From contig CAKRRG010000069.1 in NCBI GenBank assembly GCA_934394545.1, forward strand, positions 1 to 14,920: a stretch of 14,920 bases of DNA. The letters run 5' to 3'. A program made the position numbers and the translations under genes. Under the pieces are notes generated by a model. That model had not been told where the DNA came from. It did no database searches and was given only the letters and a program-made list of their open reading frames with translations. Shown in pieces: positions 8,065 to 14,920 of the stretch. Within the stretch, counting starts at the first letter, position 1, and each line of letters starts with the position of its first letter. Source of the DNA: an uncultured Blautia sp. (GTDB taxonomy: Bacteria; Bacillota; Clostridia; Lachnospirales; Lachnospiraceae).

Positions 8065-8067
8065 TCC

Positions 8068-8096
8068 ATTATACCCTTACGGAATAAAATTAGCAA
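8068..8096 (-). promoter_or_regulatory. Sigma-A promoter of folC
   Basis: On the minus strand, TTGCTA (8096-8091) is separated by exactly 17 bases from a perfect TATAAT (8073-8068). The expected start is near 8061. That gives a leader of about 160 bases that includes both 68-bp repeat units. Confidence 0.8.
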
Positions 8097-8140
8097 TAAT
8101 GGGAATGTTATTTTTAAGTATTCTAAAAGGAGGCCAAGAC

Positions 8141-8530
8141 ATGAAAAAACACCCATTTCTTTTTTGTGGCATTACCGGATGGTGCCTGGAAATCCTCTGG
8201 ACAGGATTGCACGCTTTCCTTCAGGGAGATGTTGCTATGAAGGGCACAACCTCTCTTCTTATGTTTCCTATTTATGGCTGTGCCGCTCTGATTCTGCCTC
8301 TATACCAAAGGCTAAAAACTTTTCCCACTCTGTTCCGGGGCTTTCTCTATACCGCTGGTTTTTATCTGGGAGAATTCACCAGCGGCTCTATTTTGCAGGC
8401 TTTTCATATGTGTCCCTGGGATTATTCCGGTGCTTCACACCAGTATAAAGGAATCATCCGTCTGGACTACCTTCCAGTCTGGTTTTTTACCGGTTTGTTT
8501 TTCGAAAAAATACTTACAAAATCATCTTGA
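8141..8530 (+). CDS. Small CmpB-like integral membrane protein
   Basis: The 129-residue protein is strongly hydrophobic, with probable membrane segments near 5-27, 37-56, 64-86 and 108-122. It has FPIYG (42-46), an internal GEFTSG and CPWDYS (91-96), and ends with a GIIRLDY...W pattern. These fit the ABC_trans_CmpB family (PF06541), annotated as putative ABC transporter permeases although no ATPase or binding protein is linked here. The transport role is therefore unsupported by context. The ATG at 8141 is preceded by AAAAGGAGG, 7 bases away. The frame extends upstream, but that part runs through the repeat region and lacks a ribosome site. It is divergent from folC, and no convincing promoter is seen. 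The pyrB promoter overlaps its stop codon. Confidence 0.8.
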   Translation: MKKHPFLFCGITGWCLEILWTGLHAFLQGDVAMKGTTSLLMFPIYGCAALILPLYQRLKTFPTLFRGFLYTAGFYLGEFTSGSILQAFHMCPWDYSGASHQYKGIIRLDYLPVWFFTGLFFEKILTKSS

Positions 8531-8555
8531 AAAATCATCCCAATTAGTATATGAT
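8527..8555 (+). promoter_or_regulatory. Sigma-A promoter of pyrBI
   Basis: TTGAAA (8527-8532) and TATGAT (8550-8555) are 17 bases apart, each 5 of 6 to consensus. The -35 box overlaps the stop codon of the upstream membrane protein gene. The expected start near 8562 leaves a leader of about 45 bases, which is too short for a PyrR-type attenuator. Confidence 0.75.
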
Positions 8556-8606
8556 AGGTCGAAGAGATTTTGAACCATAAAACACACTCATATACGGAGG
8601 TATATC

Positions 8607-9530
8607 ATGAGACACTTAATGAGTCCGCTGGATCTTAGTATTCCGGAACTTGAAAAGCTTCTGGATCTTGCCAGCGATATTGAGAAAAACCCCAAAAAAT
8701 ACGCACACACCTGTGACGACAAGCGACTTGCTACTCTTTTCTATGAGCCAAGCACCCGTACCCGTCTCAGTTTTGAAGCTGCTATGATGAACCTTGGCGG
8801 TAAGGTTCTTGGTTTCTCATCTGCAGATTCCAGTTCTGCAGCCAAAGGCGAAACTGTTGCCGACACGATTCGTGTTGTTTCCTGTTATGCAGATATCTGT
8901 GCTATGCGTCATCCGAAGGAAGGTGCTCCGCTGGTAGCTTCCATGGTTTCTAATATTCCTGTTATCAACGCCGGCGATGGCGGTCATCAGCATCCTACCC
9001 AGACTCTTACAGACTTACTTACGATCCGTTCTTTAAAAGGTCGCCTTGACAATATTACAATCGGTTTGTGCGGAGATCTGAAATTCGGACGTACCGTTCA
9101 TTCTCTGATTGAAGCGCTGGTTCGTTATGACAATGTTAAATTCGTACTGATTTCTCCGGAAGAGCTTCGTATTCCAAGCTACATCCGTGAGGATGTCCTG
9201 AAGAAGAATAATATTGAATTCACAGAAGTGGAGCGTCTTGAGGATGCTATCCCGGATCTTGATGTTCTTTACATGACACGAGTTCAGAAGGAGCGTTTCT
9301 TTAACGAAGAGGATTACGTTCGTATGAAGGATTTCTACATACTGGACGAGCAGAAGCTTTCTCAGGCGAAGGAAGATATGTACATTCTTCATCCCCTTCC
9401 ACGTGTTAACGAAATTGCGGTTGAAGTAGACAATGACCCAAGAGCTGCATATTTCAAACAGGCTCAGTACGGCGTATATGTACGTATGGCCCTGATTCTT
9501 ACATTATTGGAGGTGGAACTGCCATGTTAA
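8607..9530 (+). CDS. pyrB: Aspartate carbamoyltransferase catalytic subunit
   Basis: This enzyme joins carbamoyl phosphate and aspartate in the first committed step of pyrimidine synthesis. The 307-residue length is normal. The carbamoyl-phosphate-binding motif STRTRLSFE is at 49-57. The 80s-loop lysine is Lys80 (SSAAKGE). HPTQTLTDL (129-137), the aspartate-loop motif TRVQKERF (224-231) and HPLPRVNEI (262-270) are all intact, so the enzyme should be active. The ATG at 8607 has ACGGAGG about 7 bases upstream. The gene overlaps pyrI by 7 bases, and together they would form the allosteric holoenzyme of the E. coli type. The promoter lies at 8527-8555. Confidence 0.98.
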   Translation: MRHLMSPLDLSIPELEKLLDLASDIEKNPKKYAHTCDDKRLATLFYEPSTRTRLSFEAAMMNLGGKVLGFSSADSSSAAKGETVADTIRVVSCYADICAMRHPKEGAPLVASMVSNIPVINAGDGGHQHPTQTLTDLLTIRSLKGRLDNITIGLCGDLKFGRTVHSLIEALVRYDNVKFVLISPEELRIPSYIREDVLKKNNIEFTEVERLEDAIPDLDVLYMTRVQKERFFNEEDYVRMKDFYILDEQKLSQAKEDMYILHPLPRVNEIAVEVDNDPRAAYFKQAQYGVYVRMALILTLLEVELPC

Positions 9531-9961
9531 ATGTTGGAGCACTTCGTGAAGGTTTTGTATTAGACCATATCAAAGCAGGCAAAGCTATGACCATTTATCA
9601 TGATCTTAAGCTGGATAAGCTTGACTGTACAGTCGCGATCATTAAGAATGCCAGAAGTAACAAGATGGGCAAAAAGGACATCATCAAGGTTGAGTGTCCA
9701 ATCGAAGACCTGGATCTTGACATCCTTGGTTTCATTGATCATAACATTACAGTTAACATTATTAAGGATGAGAAGATCGTTGAGAAAAAAGAGCTTCGTC
9801 TTCCGAAGCAGGTTGTTAATGTGATCAGATGTAAGAACCCTCGCTGCATTACTTCTATCGAGCAGGGACTGGATCAGATTTTTGTTCTTGCAGATGAGGA
9901 GAATGAGGTTTACAGATGTAAATATTGTGAAGAGAAGTACAGAGGTCACAGAAATAAATAA
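9524..9961 (+). CDS. pyrI: Aspartate carbamoyltransferase regulatory subunit
   Basis: The 145-residue subunit binds nucleotide effectors and zinc and joins PyrB trimers in the holoenzyme. The N-terminal allosteric domain (about 1-97) is followed by a zinc domain with Cys103, Cys108, Cys132 and Cys135. The spacing 5-24-3 is the same as in the E. coli protein. The ATG overlaps the end of pyrB by 7 bases, and its ribosome site TTGGAGGTGG lies inside pyrB, so translation is probably coupled to give equal amounts of both chains. A strong terminator follows 40 bases after the stop. Confidence 0.97.
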   Translation: MLNVGALREGFVLDHIKAGKAMTIYHDLKLDKLDCTVAIIKNARSNKMGKKDIIKVECPIEDLDLDILGFIDHNITVNIIKDEKIVEKKELRLPKQVVNVIRCKNPRCITSIEQGLDQIFVLADEENEVYRCKYCEEKYRGHRNK

Positions 9962-10001
9962 TCCTTACAAACAGCTATTTTTATAACAATATTAACATTT
10001 T

Positions 10002-10037
10002 ATCGTGGAAGTTTCCTATAGCTTCCACGATTTTTTT
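10002..10037 (+). terminator. Rho-independent terminator of pyrBI
   Basis: A perfect 10-bp stem (10002-10011 with 10022-10031) with a 10-base loop leads into seven T residues (10031-10037). It ends the pyrBI transcript and faces the rnpB terminator. Confidence 0.93.
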
Positions 10038-10078
10038 GTAATAGGAAATTACTTCGTAATGTTCCGATTACAAAAAAA
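10031..10078. repeat. AT-rich inverted repeat between convergent terminators
   Basis: T7 at one end and A7 at the other frame arms GTAAT-GGAA-TTAC and GTAA-TTCC-ATTAC. These pair with one mismatch and one bulged or mismatched base around a short loop at about 10053-10055. The A and T runs extend the stem. Because T precedes and A follows the stem on both strands, it is not an intrinsic terminator. On the minus strand a 4-bp GC-rich hairpin just before it (about 10079-10090) runs into the same T stretch. Confidence 0.6.
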
Positions 10079-10095
10079 TCCGCGAGGATGCGACT

Positions 10096-10145
10096 AAAAA
10101 AAAGAACCCGAGAAAATCTAACAGTGGTAAACTTTCTCAGGTTCT
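10096..10145 (-). terminator. Rho-independent terminator of rnpB
   Basis: On the minus strand, 10145-10133 pairs with 10115-10103 over 13 bp with one U-G pair and a 17-base loop. It is followed by a U run at 10102-10096. It starts about 20 bases past the end of rnpB. Confidence 0.93.
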
Positions 10146-10165
10146 ATATTTTATGATTTTCTAAG

Positions 10166-10520
10166 TGCGCAAGCAAACCGATAAGCCGGGTTATGTCGTT
10201 GAGTGATCATCTGTCTAGGCCTTCCGTTGCCGAAAGGCTCAAGCGACCTACCTGAAAGCACGACGGGCAGCCGTATCGCTTTCTACTCGGTCTTGCTTCG
10301 AATGGAGTTTACATGTGCCCGGCCTGTTACCAGGACGGCGGTAGTCTCTTACACTGCCTTTCCACCCTTACCATGGAATCCATGGCGGTTTATTTCTGTT
10401 GCACTGGTCTGGGAGTCACCTCCACCGGACGTTATCCGGCATCCTGCCCTATGAAGCCCGGACTTTCCTCGTCTGAACCCTTTCGTCTGTCCAGCCGCGA
10501 TCACCTGGCTTGCTTGCGCA
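10166..10520 (-). ncRNA. rnpB: RNase P RNA, bacterial type A
   Basis: This catalytic RNA removes tRNA 5' leaders. The minus strand carries the P4-forming GAGGAAAGTCCGGGC (10470-10456) and the 3' conserved ACATAACCCGGCTTATCGG (10196-10178). Segments such as AACAGAAATAAACCGCC, GGTAAGGGTGGAAAGG and GGTAACAGGCCGGGC are recognisably type A. The ends pair as P1, 10519-10507 with 10179-10167, over 13 bp with one G-U. The P15 helix (10283-10278 with 10259-10254) and P16 are present, but the joining segment reads GAU where E. coli has GGU. Length is about 355 bases. It has its own promoter and terminator. The ends are estimated from P1 and the promoter and may be off by a few bases. Confidence 0.96.
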
Positions 10521-10526
10521 AGTGCT

Positions 10527-10555
10527 ATTTTAACATTATTATTTTAATCTGTAAA
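10527..10555 (-). promoter_or_regulatory. Sigma-A promoter of rnpB
   Basis: On the minus strand, TTTACA (10555-10550) and TAAAAT (10532-10527) are 17 bases apart, each 5 of 6 to consensus. The expected start near 10520 coincides with the 5' side of helix P1. The promoter fits in the short gap after the upstream kinase gene. Confidence 0.85.
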
Positions 10556-10567
10556 GCCTAAATTTTA

Positions 10568-12232
10568 TCAGGTATGAAAGCAGCTTCCTCCAATAAACTC
10601 CCGCAGCAACGAATTGTTAGGTACTTCCTCACTTGGCACAGCCACAAAGTAATCAAAAAATTTCAGCAGCCGATTGGCTTCCAGATACTCTGGATCCTCC
10701 TTGGAAATTCCAAAAAGCAACGGCTCTGCATATACCTTCAGGCACGCAAGCTCATAAATCAATGCGGAATTAAACATTGCGTCTGCTTCTTCCTGGTATG
10801 GAAAAATATTTTTCTCTTCTCCTCTTCTCACGGAAGGCCATCTTGCAATGGTTTCCTTGGCAGAAGTGCCTCTGGTCCTGGCATCACGAACAATTCTGCG
10901 GATCAGTCTGCCATCTGTAGTTGGAATCCGATTATGCTCATCAATATTCAGCTGCGTCAAAGCACTGATGTATATTTTAAACTTGCTCTCCTTAGGAAGG
11001 GCATAGCTTAACTTATCATTCAATCCATGGATCCCCTCAATAACCAGAATATCTTCTTTTCCAAGCTGAAGGAAATCCCCCCTATACTCTCTCTGGCCAG
11101 TCTTAAAATTGAATACCGGAAGTTCCACCCTTTCCCCATTCAGGAGGGCTAACATATCCTTATTAAACTGCTCCACATCAATGGCTTCCAGGCACTCATA
11201 ATCCTTTTCTCCAAACTCATCCAAAGGCGTATGCTCTCTGTTTACAAAATAATTGTCCACCGCAATGGGATGAGGCTTCATCCCATGAGCCGCCAGCTGT
11301 ATAGATAATCGGTGAGAGAAGGTGGTCTTACCGGAAGAAGACGGTCCTGCGATCATAACAAATTTCTTATTTCCGCTCTCCTCAATCTGTTCTGCAATTC
11401 TGGCAATTCTGGATTCTTGAATTGCCTCCTGAATGAGGAGGATTTTCTGGATTCCCTGGGAGGTGATCTGATCATTCAACTCTCCAACCGTAGAAATCCC
11501 CAGCTTCTTCCCCCACTTAGCCGACTCCTTCTGAACCTGAAAGATTTTATTCTGAGGTCTGAATTCCGGAATTACATCAGGCGCCTTCGCCTCCGGCAAC
11601 AGAAGCACAAATCCTTCGTCATAAAGCTTCAGGTCAAAATATGGCACATAACTGGTGTCGTATGCCATTGCTCCATAAAAATAATCCTCAAAATTCTCAA
11701 TGCTGTAAATATTCACTCTGGAAACTCTACGATACCGGAACAGCTTCTCTTTATCATACATTCTGTGATGATGGAAAAGAGCAATCGCCTCATCGGTTCC
11801 CACACTGCGCTTCTTTACCGGAAGCTTCTGTTCTACCAGTTCGGTCATTCTCTTTTTCACCTGGTCAAGAAACACCTGATCCAGCTTTTGTTCCCCTTCC
11901 ATAGTAAAATAGAAACCACTTCCCACAGAATAGTGAAGCACTACTTTATCCACTTTTTCTTTCCCTGCAAGATCATAAATTGCCTTTAAAAGCACCAGAC
12001 ATGCAGTTCGTTTATAAGTTTTATTTCCAATACGATCCTTCGTGGTTACCAGCTGTACCTCACCGTCTCTCCTGGCTTTTTTATGAAGTTCCCGAAGTTT
12101 CCCGCCTGCGATCACAAGAATAACAGGTGCCGTACTGGTCTCTTCGTACTCTTTTACAACTTCTTTATATGAAGTCCCCACGGGAAATTCTCTGGTTTCC
12201 CCATTAATCGTAAGTCTCACTGTATGATCCAT
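10568..12232 (-). CDS. Nucleoside (uridine) kinase-like protein with TGS/SAD-type N-terminus
   Basis: The 554-residue protein joins a threonyl-tRNA-synthetase-like N-terminal part to a phosphoribulokinase/uridine kinase domain. Residues 1-65 look like a TGS domain. About 95-215 resembles the second additional domain of ThrRS, with FHHHRMYDKEKLF near 153-165 and ENFEDYFYG near 179-187. The kinase domain (about 285-500) has Walker A GPSSSGKTT (296-304), AVDNYF (324-329) and the ILVIEGIHGLN strand (395-405). This arrangement is known in Clostridia and Thermotoga proteins annotated as nucleoside kinases; substrate and the use of the ThrRS-like part are not established here. The ATG at 12232 has AAGGAGG four bases upstream. 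It starts 44 bases after the Nif3-like gene, and no terminator separates it from rnpB. Confidence 0.88.
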   Translation of the reverse strand: MDHTVRLTINGETREFPVGTSYKEVVKEYEETSTAPVILVIAGGKLRELHKKARRDGEVQLVTTKDRIGNKTYKRTACLVLLKAIYDLAGKEKVDKVVLHYSVGSGFYFTMEGEQKLDQVFLDQVKKRMTELVEQKLPVKKRSVGTDEAIALFHHHRMYDKEKLFRYRRVSRVNIYSIENFEDYFYGAMAYDTSYVPYFDLKLYDEGFVLLLPEAKAPDVIPEFRPQNKIFQVQKESAKWGKKLGISTVGELNDQITSQGIQKILLIQEAIQESRIARIAEQIEESGNKKFVMIAGPSSSGKTTFSHRLSIQLAAHGMKPHPIAVDNYFVNREHTPLDEFGEKDYECLEAIDVEQFNKDMLALLNGERVELPVFNFKTGQREYRGDFLQLGKEDILVIEGIHGLNDKLSYALPKESKFKIYISALTQLNIDEHNRIPTTDGRLIRRIVRDARTRGTSAKETIARWPSVRRGEEKNIFPYQEEADAMFNSALIYELACLKVYAEPLLFGISKEDPEYLEANRLLKFFDYFVAVPSEEVPNNSLLREFIGGSCFHT

Positions 12233-12276
12233 AAAGCCTCCTTATCTGATTCGAAGACCATTTCAGAATTCTGGAT

Positions 12277-13059
12277 TTATATTATCGTATACGGACAGTT
12301 CACCTTTGCGCAGCTAACTGTAAGCTTCGGAAATGCTTTTTCCAGTCTTCCCTTCATATCTTCCATGAAAATATATTCTGTGCCGTAATGTCCGGCATCA
12401 ATAATAGCAAGCCCCTGAGCTACCGCATCAATTCCTGTATGATGATCGATATCCCCTGTCACATACACATCTGCCCCGGCTGCCAGTACGTCAGAAATCA
12501 TGCTCTTGCCAGAACCTGTACATACTGCGGCAGTCTTCACTACCTGCTCCAGATTTCCGTACACCTTCACATCGGATAATTTCAGATTCTTTTTCACAAG
12601 AAGTGCATAGTCTCTCAAAGTCAGTTTCCCTGGCAGATTTCCCACACGTCCAAACCCAATGGGTTCTCCATCCTTTTCCCCGGTGGTACTAAGCACTCTG
12701 ATATCCGACAATTCCAGATAGCCGGCACTTAAATCTGCCATTCCCAGAATGTCATAATTTGTGTGCATGGCATAATAAGAAATCCCATGACGAACCAGAC
12801 GGAGGATTTTCCGTCCGGTAAAGCTGTGATTATTGATCTTCTTAACACCTGAAAAAATCATTGGGTGATGGGTAACGATCATATCTGCCCCTGCTCGGAT
12901 AGCCTCATCTAACACTTCTTCTGTAAGATCCAGGGCAAGAAAAACATGACTTACCTGATTTTCATCATCTCCGGTAAGAAGACCTACATTATCCCAATCT
13001 TCTGCAACCGATGCCGGAAACTTTCTCTCCAGCCAATCTGTCAGTTCATTCACCTTCAT
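12277..13059 (-). CDS. Nif3-like dinuclear metal centre protein
   Basis: This 260-residue protein belongs to the Nif3/YbgI family (PF01784), often labelled GTP cyclohydrolase I type 2 homologue without firm biochemical support. Metal ligands are visible: THHP with His64/His65, AMHTNYD with His99 and Asp103, and DAGHYGTE with His224 and Glu228. The length matches short members such as E. coli YbgI and lacks the PII-like insert of the roughly 370-residue Bacillus YqfO. The ATG at 13059 overlaps the end of trmK by 14 bases and has no good ribosome site, so translation is probably coupled to trmK. The trmK-Nif3 pairing next to rpoD is common in Firmicutes. Confidence 0.93.
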   Translation of the reverse strand: MKVNELTDWLERKFPASVAEDWDNVGLLTGDDENQVSHVFLALDLTEEVLDEAIRAGADMIVTHHPMIFSGVKKINNHSFTGRKILRLVRHGISYYAMHTNYDILGMADLSAGYLELSDIRVLSTTGEKDGEPIGFGRVGNLPGKLTLRDYALLVKKNLKLSDVKVYGNLEQVVKTAAVCTGSGKSMISDVLAAGADVYVTGDIDHHTGIDAVAQGLAIIDAGHYGTEYIFMEDMKGRLEKAFPKLTVSCAKVNCPYTII

Positions 13060-13780
13060 ATTCTGCCAGCGCAGCAGCGATCAGCTGCGCCTCCTCCTTT
13101 ACTTCCAAAATACGTGTGTTCACTGCATCCGCCTCCGGTGCCGCTTCCAACTGCTTCAGGATTCCGGCACGAATACGCGCCTCTCTTTGAAGATATCGAT
13201 AAAGCACCGGATTCTTCTCTTCCAGTAAAAATTTACCAAAAGCTTCCTGAAGCGTATAAGAATTGGAATTCATCCCCGTTTCCGAAAAGTCCTTCTCTTG
13301 TTTTCCTTCCAGCACCACGCGCATCATTGGATAAAATTTCCCATCCTCTTCCACCATTTTCTCTTCCACGATCACCCAGCCTTCAGATTGGATAAATCTG
13401 CGGAAATGGGGAATATCGGACTGAGGCTGCAAAATCAGCTCAGAAAAAGAATCTCTCACAGATTTACCATCTGTGAGAATTCTTTCCATCAGGGGACCGC
13501 CCATGCCAGCAATCACAAGAGTATCCCCCTCCCCGGCCACAAGACCTGCAAGTCCGTCTGAAAGCCGGGTACTTATGTATTCCTCCAGCCCATACTGGGA
13601 AATATGCTCCTGTGCCCTGGAAAGAGGCCCCTTTCGCACATCCATTGCAATCGCGGATGGAATTTTTTTCTGCTGTATCAGGTACACCGGCAGATATCCA
13701 TGATCACATCCCACATCTACCAGCCGGTTTCCTTCTGTCACCATATCTGCAATCGCAGACAGTCGTAAGGATAACTGCAT
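13046..13780 (-). CDS. trmK: tRNA (adenine(22)-N1)-methyltransferase
   Basis: The 244-residue enzyme methylates N1 of A22 in the D-loop of certain tRNAs, using S-adenosylmethionine. The Rossmann domain (1-160) has SAM motif I LVDVGCDHGYLP (20-31), AMDVRKGPL (45-53), IAGMGGPLM (90-98) and LQPQSD (117-122), all hallmarks of the TrmK (DUF633) family. The C-terminal part (about 185-240) is rich in charged and alanine residues and fits the helical coiled-coil domain of the family. The ATG at 13780 has AAGGAGTG about 7 bases upstream, and that ribosome site begins at the rpoD stop codon. The gene therefore follows rpoD in one transcript. Confidence 0.95.
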   Translation of the reverse strand: MQLSLRLSAIADMVTEGNRLVDVGCDHGYLPVYLIQQKKIPSAIAMDVRKGPLSRAQEHISQYGLEEYISTRLSDGLAGLVAGEGDTLVIAGMGGPLMERILTDGKSVRDSFSELILQPQSDIPHFRRFIQSEGWVIVEEKMVEEDGKFYPMMRVVLEGKQEKDFSETGMNSNSYTLQEAFGKFLLEEKNPVLYRYLQREARIRAGILKQLEAAPEADAVNTRILEVKEEAQLIAAALAEYEGE

Positions 13781-13790
13781 GCTTCACTCC

Positions 13791-14918
13791 TTAATCCAGA
13801 TAATCCTTCAGTTTACGGCTGCGGCTTGGATGACGAAGCTTACGAAGTGCCTTAGCCTCGATCTGACGGATACGTTCTCTGGTAACATTAAATTCCTTCC
13901 CCACCTCTTCAAGAGTTCTGGCACGTCCGTCGTCCAGTCCGAAACGAAGGCGAAGAACCTTCTGCTCTCTATCCGTAAGAGTTCCAAGAACTTCCACCAG
14001 CTGTTCCTTCAGAAGGGTAAATGCAGCAGCATCCGCTGGAACCGGAACATTATCATCCTGGATAAAGTCTCCAAGATGGCTGTCCTCCTCCTCACCAATC
14101 GGTGTTTCCAGAGAAACCGGCTCCTGGGAAATCTTCAGGATCTCACGTACACGGTCAACAGGCATGTCCATCTCCTCAGCAATTTCTTCCGGAGTAGGTT
14201 CACGTCCAAGCTCCTGAAGCAACTGTCTGGAAACGCGGATCAGCTTGTTAATGGTCTCAACCATGTGCACCGGAATACGGATGGTACGCGCCTGATCTGC
14301 AATTGCTCTTGTAATCGCCTGACGAATCCACCAGGTAGCGTAGGTACTGAATTTATAGCCCTTTCTGTAATCAAATTTCTCAACCGCTTTAATAAGACCA
14401 AGGTTTCCCTCCTGGATCAGATCCAGGAAAAGCATTCCACGTCCCACATAACGCTTTGCAATGCTGACAACAAGACGAAGATTCGCCTCAGCCAGACGCT
14501 TCTTGGCATTCTCATCCCCCTGCTCCATTCTCTTTGCAAGCTCAATTTCCTCTTCAGCAGAAAGAAGCGGCACTTTACCAATCTCTTTCAGATACATACG
14601 GACCGGATCTTCAATGCTGACACCCTCCGGAACGGAAAGGTCGATCTTGTCCAATTCTACCTCTTCCTCTTCATCCAGACCGTCAATATCAACATCATCG
14701 TCCAGCATCAGGTCATCTGCGCTGTTGTCTGTAATACGTAGTACATCTACACCGCTTGCCTCCAGGAAATCAAAAATCTTGTCTGTCTGCTCAGCATCTA
14801 ATGGCTGATCTTTAAAAAAGTCACTGATTTCCTGGTATTCCAATACATTTTTCTTCTTTTTTGCAAGCTCCAGAAGCTCCACCAGTTTCTCACTGAATTT
14901 ACCCATATTCATTTCCAT
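13791..14918 (-). CDS. rpoD: Primary sigma factor (sigma A)
   Basis: This is the main vegetative sigma subunit of RNA polymerase, 375 residues, typical of Firmicutes SigA. Region 1.1 is short, followed by an acidic linker (about 68-92). Region 1.2 begins at [11 protein letters not shown] (104-114). Region 2 includes [12 protein letters not shown] (146-157) and [10 protein letters not shown] (193-202), which melts and reads the -10 box. Region 3 contains [17 protein letters not shown] sequence (235-247). Region 4.2 helix-turn-helix spans about 334-370 and reads the -35 box. The presumed start at 14918 is 2 bases from the window edge. The ribosome site is not visible, and the start could instead be Met3, Met5 or slightly upstream. 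The promoters noted in this window fit this factor. Confidence 0.96.
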   Translation of the reverse strand: MEMNMGKFSEKLVELLELAKKKKNVLEYQEISDFFKDQPLDAEQTDKIFDFLEASGVDVLRITDNSADDLMLDDDVDIDGLDEEEEVELDKIDLSVPEGVSIEDPVRMYLKEIGKVPLLSAEEEIELAKRMEQGDENAKKRLAEANLRLVVSIAKRYVGRGMLFLDLIQEGNLGLIKAVEKFDYRKGYKFSTYATWWIRQAITRAIADQARTIRIPVHMVETINKLIRVSRQLLQELGREPTPEEIAEEMDMPVDRVREILKISQEPVSLETPIGEEEDSHLGDFIQDDNVPVPADAAAFTLLKEQLVEVLGTLTDREQKVLRLRFGLDDGRARTLEEVGKEFNVTRERIRQIEAKALRKLRHPSRSRKLKDYLD

Positions 14919-14920
14919 AG

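Noticed and set aside
8017..8067. A 13-codon leader peptide on the minus strand (ATG at 8058, stop at 8019-8017) after GGAGG, upstream of folC
   Set aside because: The GGAGG lies between the -10 box and the expected start site, so it is probably not transcribed. Spacing to the ATG is short, and the peptide has no run of regulatory codons.
7568..8140. Upstream extension of the membrane protein frame through the repeat region and folC
   Set aside because: The frame is open by chance. The ATG at 8141 has a strong AAAAGGAGG site, and the extension would be antisense to folC.
8077..8140. A promoter for the small membrane protein gene
   Set aside because: AT-rich matches exist, but no -35/-10 pair has both good sequence and 16-18 bp spacing.
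8546..8606. PyrR attenuator in the pyrB leader
   Set aside because: No stable terminator hairpin, antiterminator or binding-loop consensus can be drawn in the short leader.
10203..10561. Two plus-strand open frames of about 80 codons
   Set aside because: They lie on the opposite strand of rnpB and reflect RNA gene composition, not protein coding.
12263..12272. Palindrome CAGAATTCTG in the Nif3-kinase gap as an operator
   Set aside because: A single 10-bp perfect palindrome is expected by chance in 15 kb, and nothing else supports regulation there.

Overview
The window looks like core chromosome of a low-to-mid GC Clostridia genome, most likely a Lachnospiraceae relative. The evidence is the gene order rpoD - trmK - Nif3-like - TGS/SAD nucleoside kinase, a type A RNase P RNA, pyrBI with a zinc regulatory subunit, AGGAGG ribosome binding sites throughout, and protein sequences typical of that group. 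The genus cannot be fixed from sequence alone. Every large frame resolves into a recognisable housekeeping gene. I see no phage, insertion sequence, CRISPR array or defence locus.

Layout from left to right. Positions 1-260 hold a plus-strand tRNA-Glu(CTC) with its terminator, converging on a minus-strand block. That block, read right to left, is folC, pheA, a DUF815 AAA+ ATPase, a Ppx/GppA-like protein and ppk (7898 down to 259). folC and pheA are 40 bp apart. DUF815, ppx and ppk are tightly packed and form a polyphosphate operon. A 137-bp gap before DUF815 holds a strong 14-bp hairpin. folC has a good sigma-A promoter, but a tandem 68-bp structured repeat lies between that promoter and the gene. 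Next, on the plus strand, come a small CmpB-like membrane protein (8141-8530) and pyrB-pyrI (8607-9961), which has its own promoter and terminator. A convergent interval (9962-10165) holds the pyrI terminator, an AT-rich inverted repeat and the rnpB terminator. rnpB lies on the minus strand with a near-consensus promoter. The right third is a minus-strand operon read right to left: rpoD (sigma A), trmK, a Nif3-like protein and the nucleoside kinase.

The genes fall into functional sets: polyphosphate synthesis and turnover (ppk, ppx-like), folate polyglutamylation (folC), phenylalanine synthesis (pheA), pyrimidine synthesis (pyrBI), tRNA supply and maturation (tRNA-Glu, rnpB, trmK), and transcription (rpoD). 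The least ordinary points are: the duplicated hairpin repeat in the folC leader, which looks inserted between flanking 8-bp repeats; the Ppx-like protein, whose two expected catalytic glutamates appear to be glutamines; a DUF815 ATPase in the polyphosphate operon; and an RNase P RNA that seems to lack the GGU element, in a genome whose tRNA-Glu gene lacks CCA. I found no clearly new multi-gene system.
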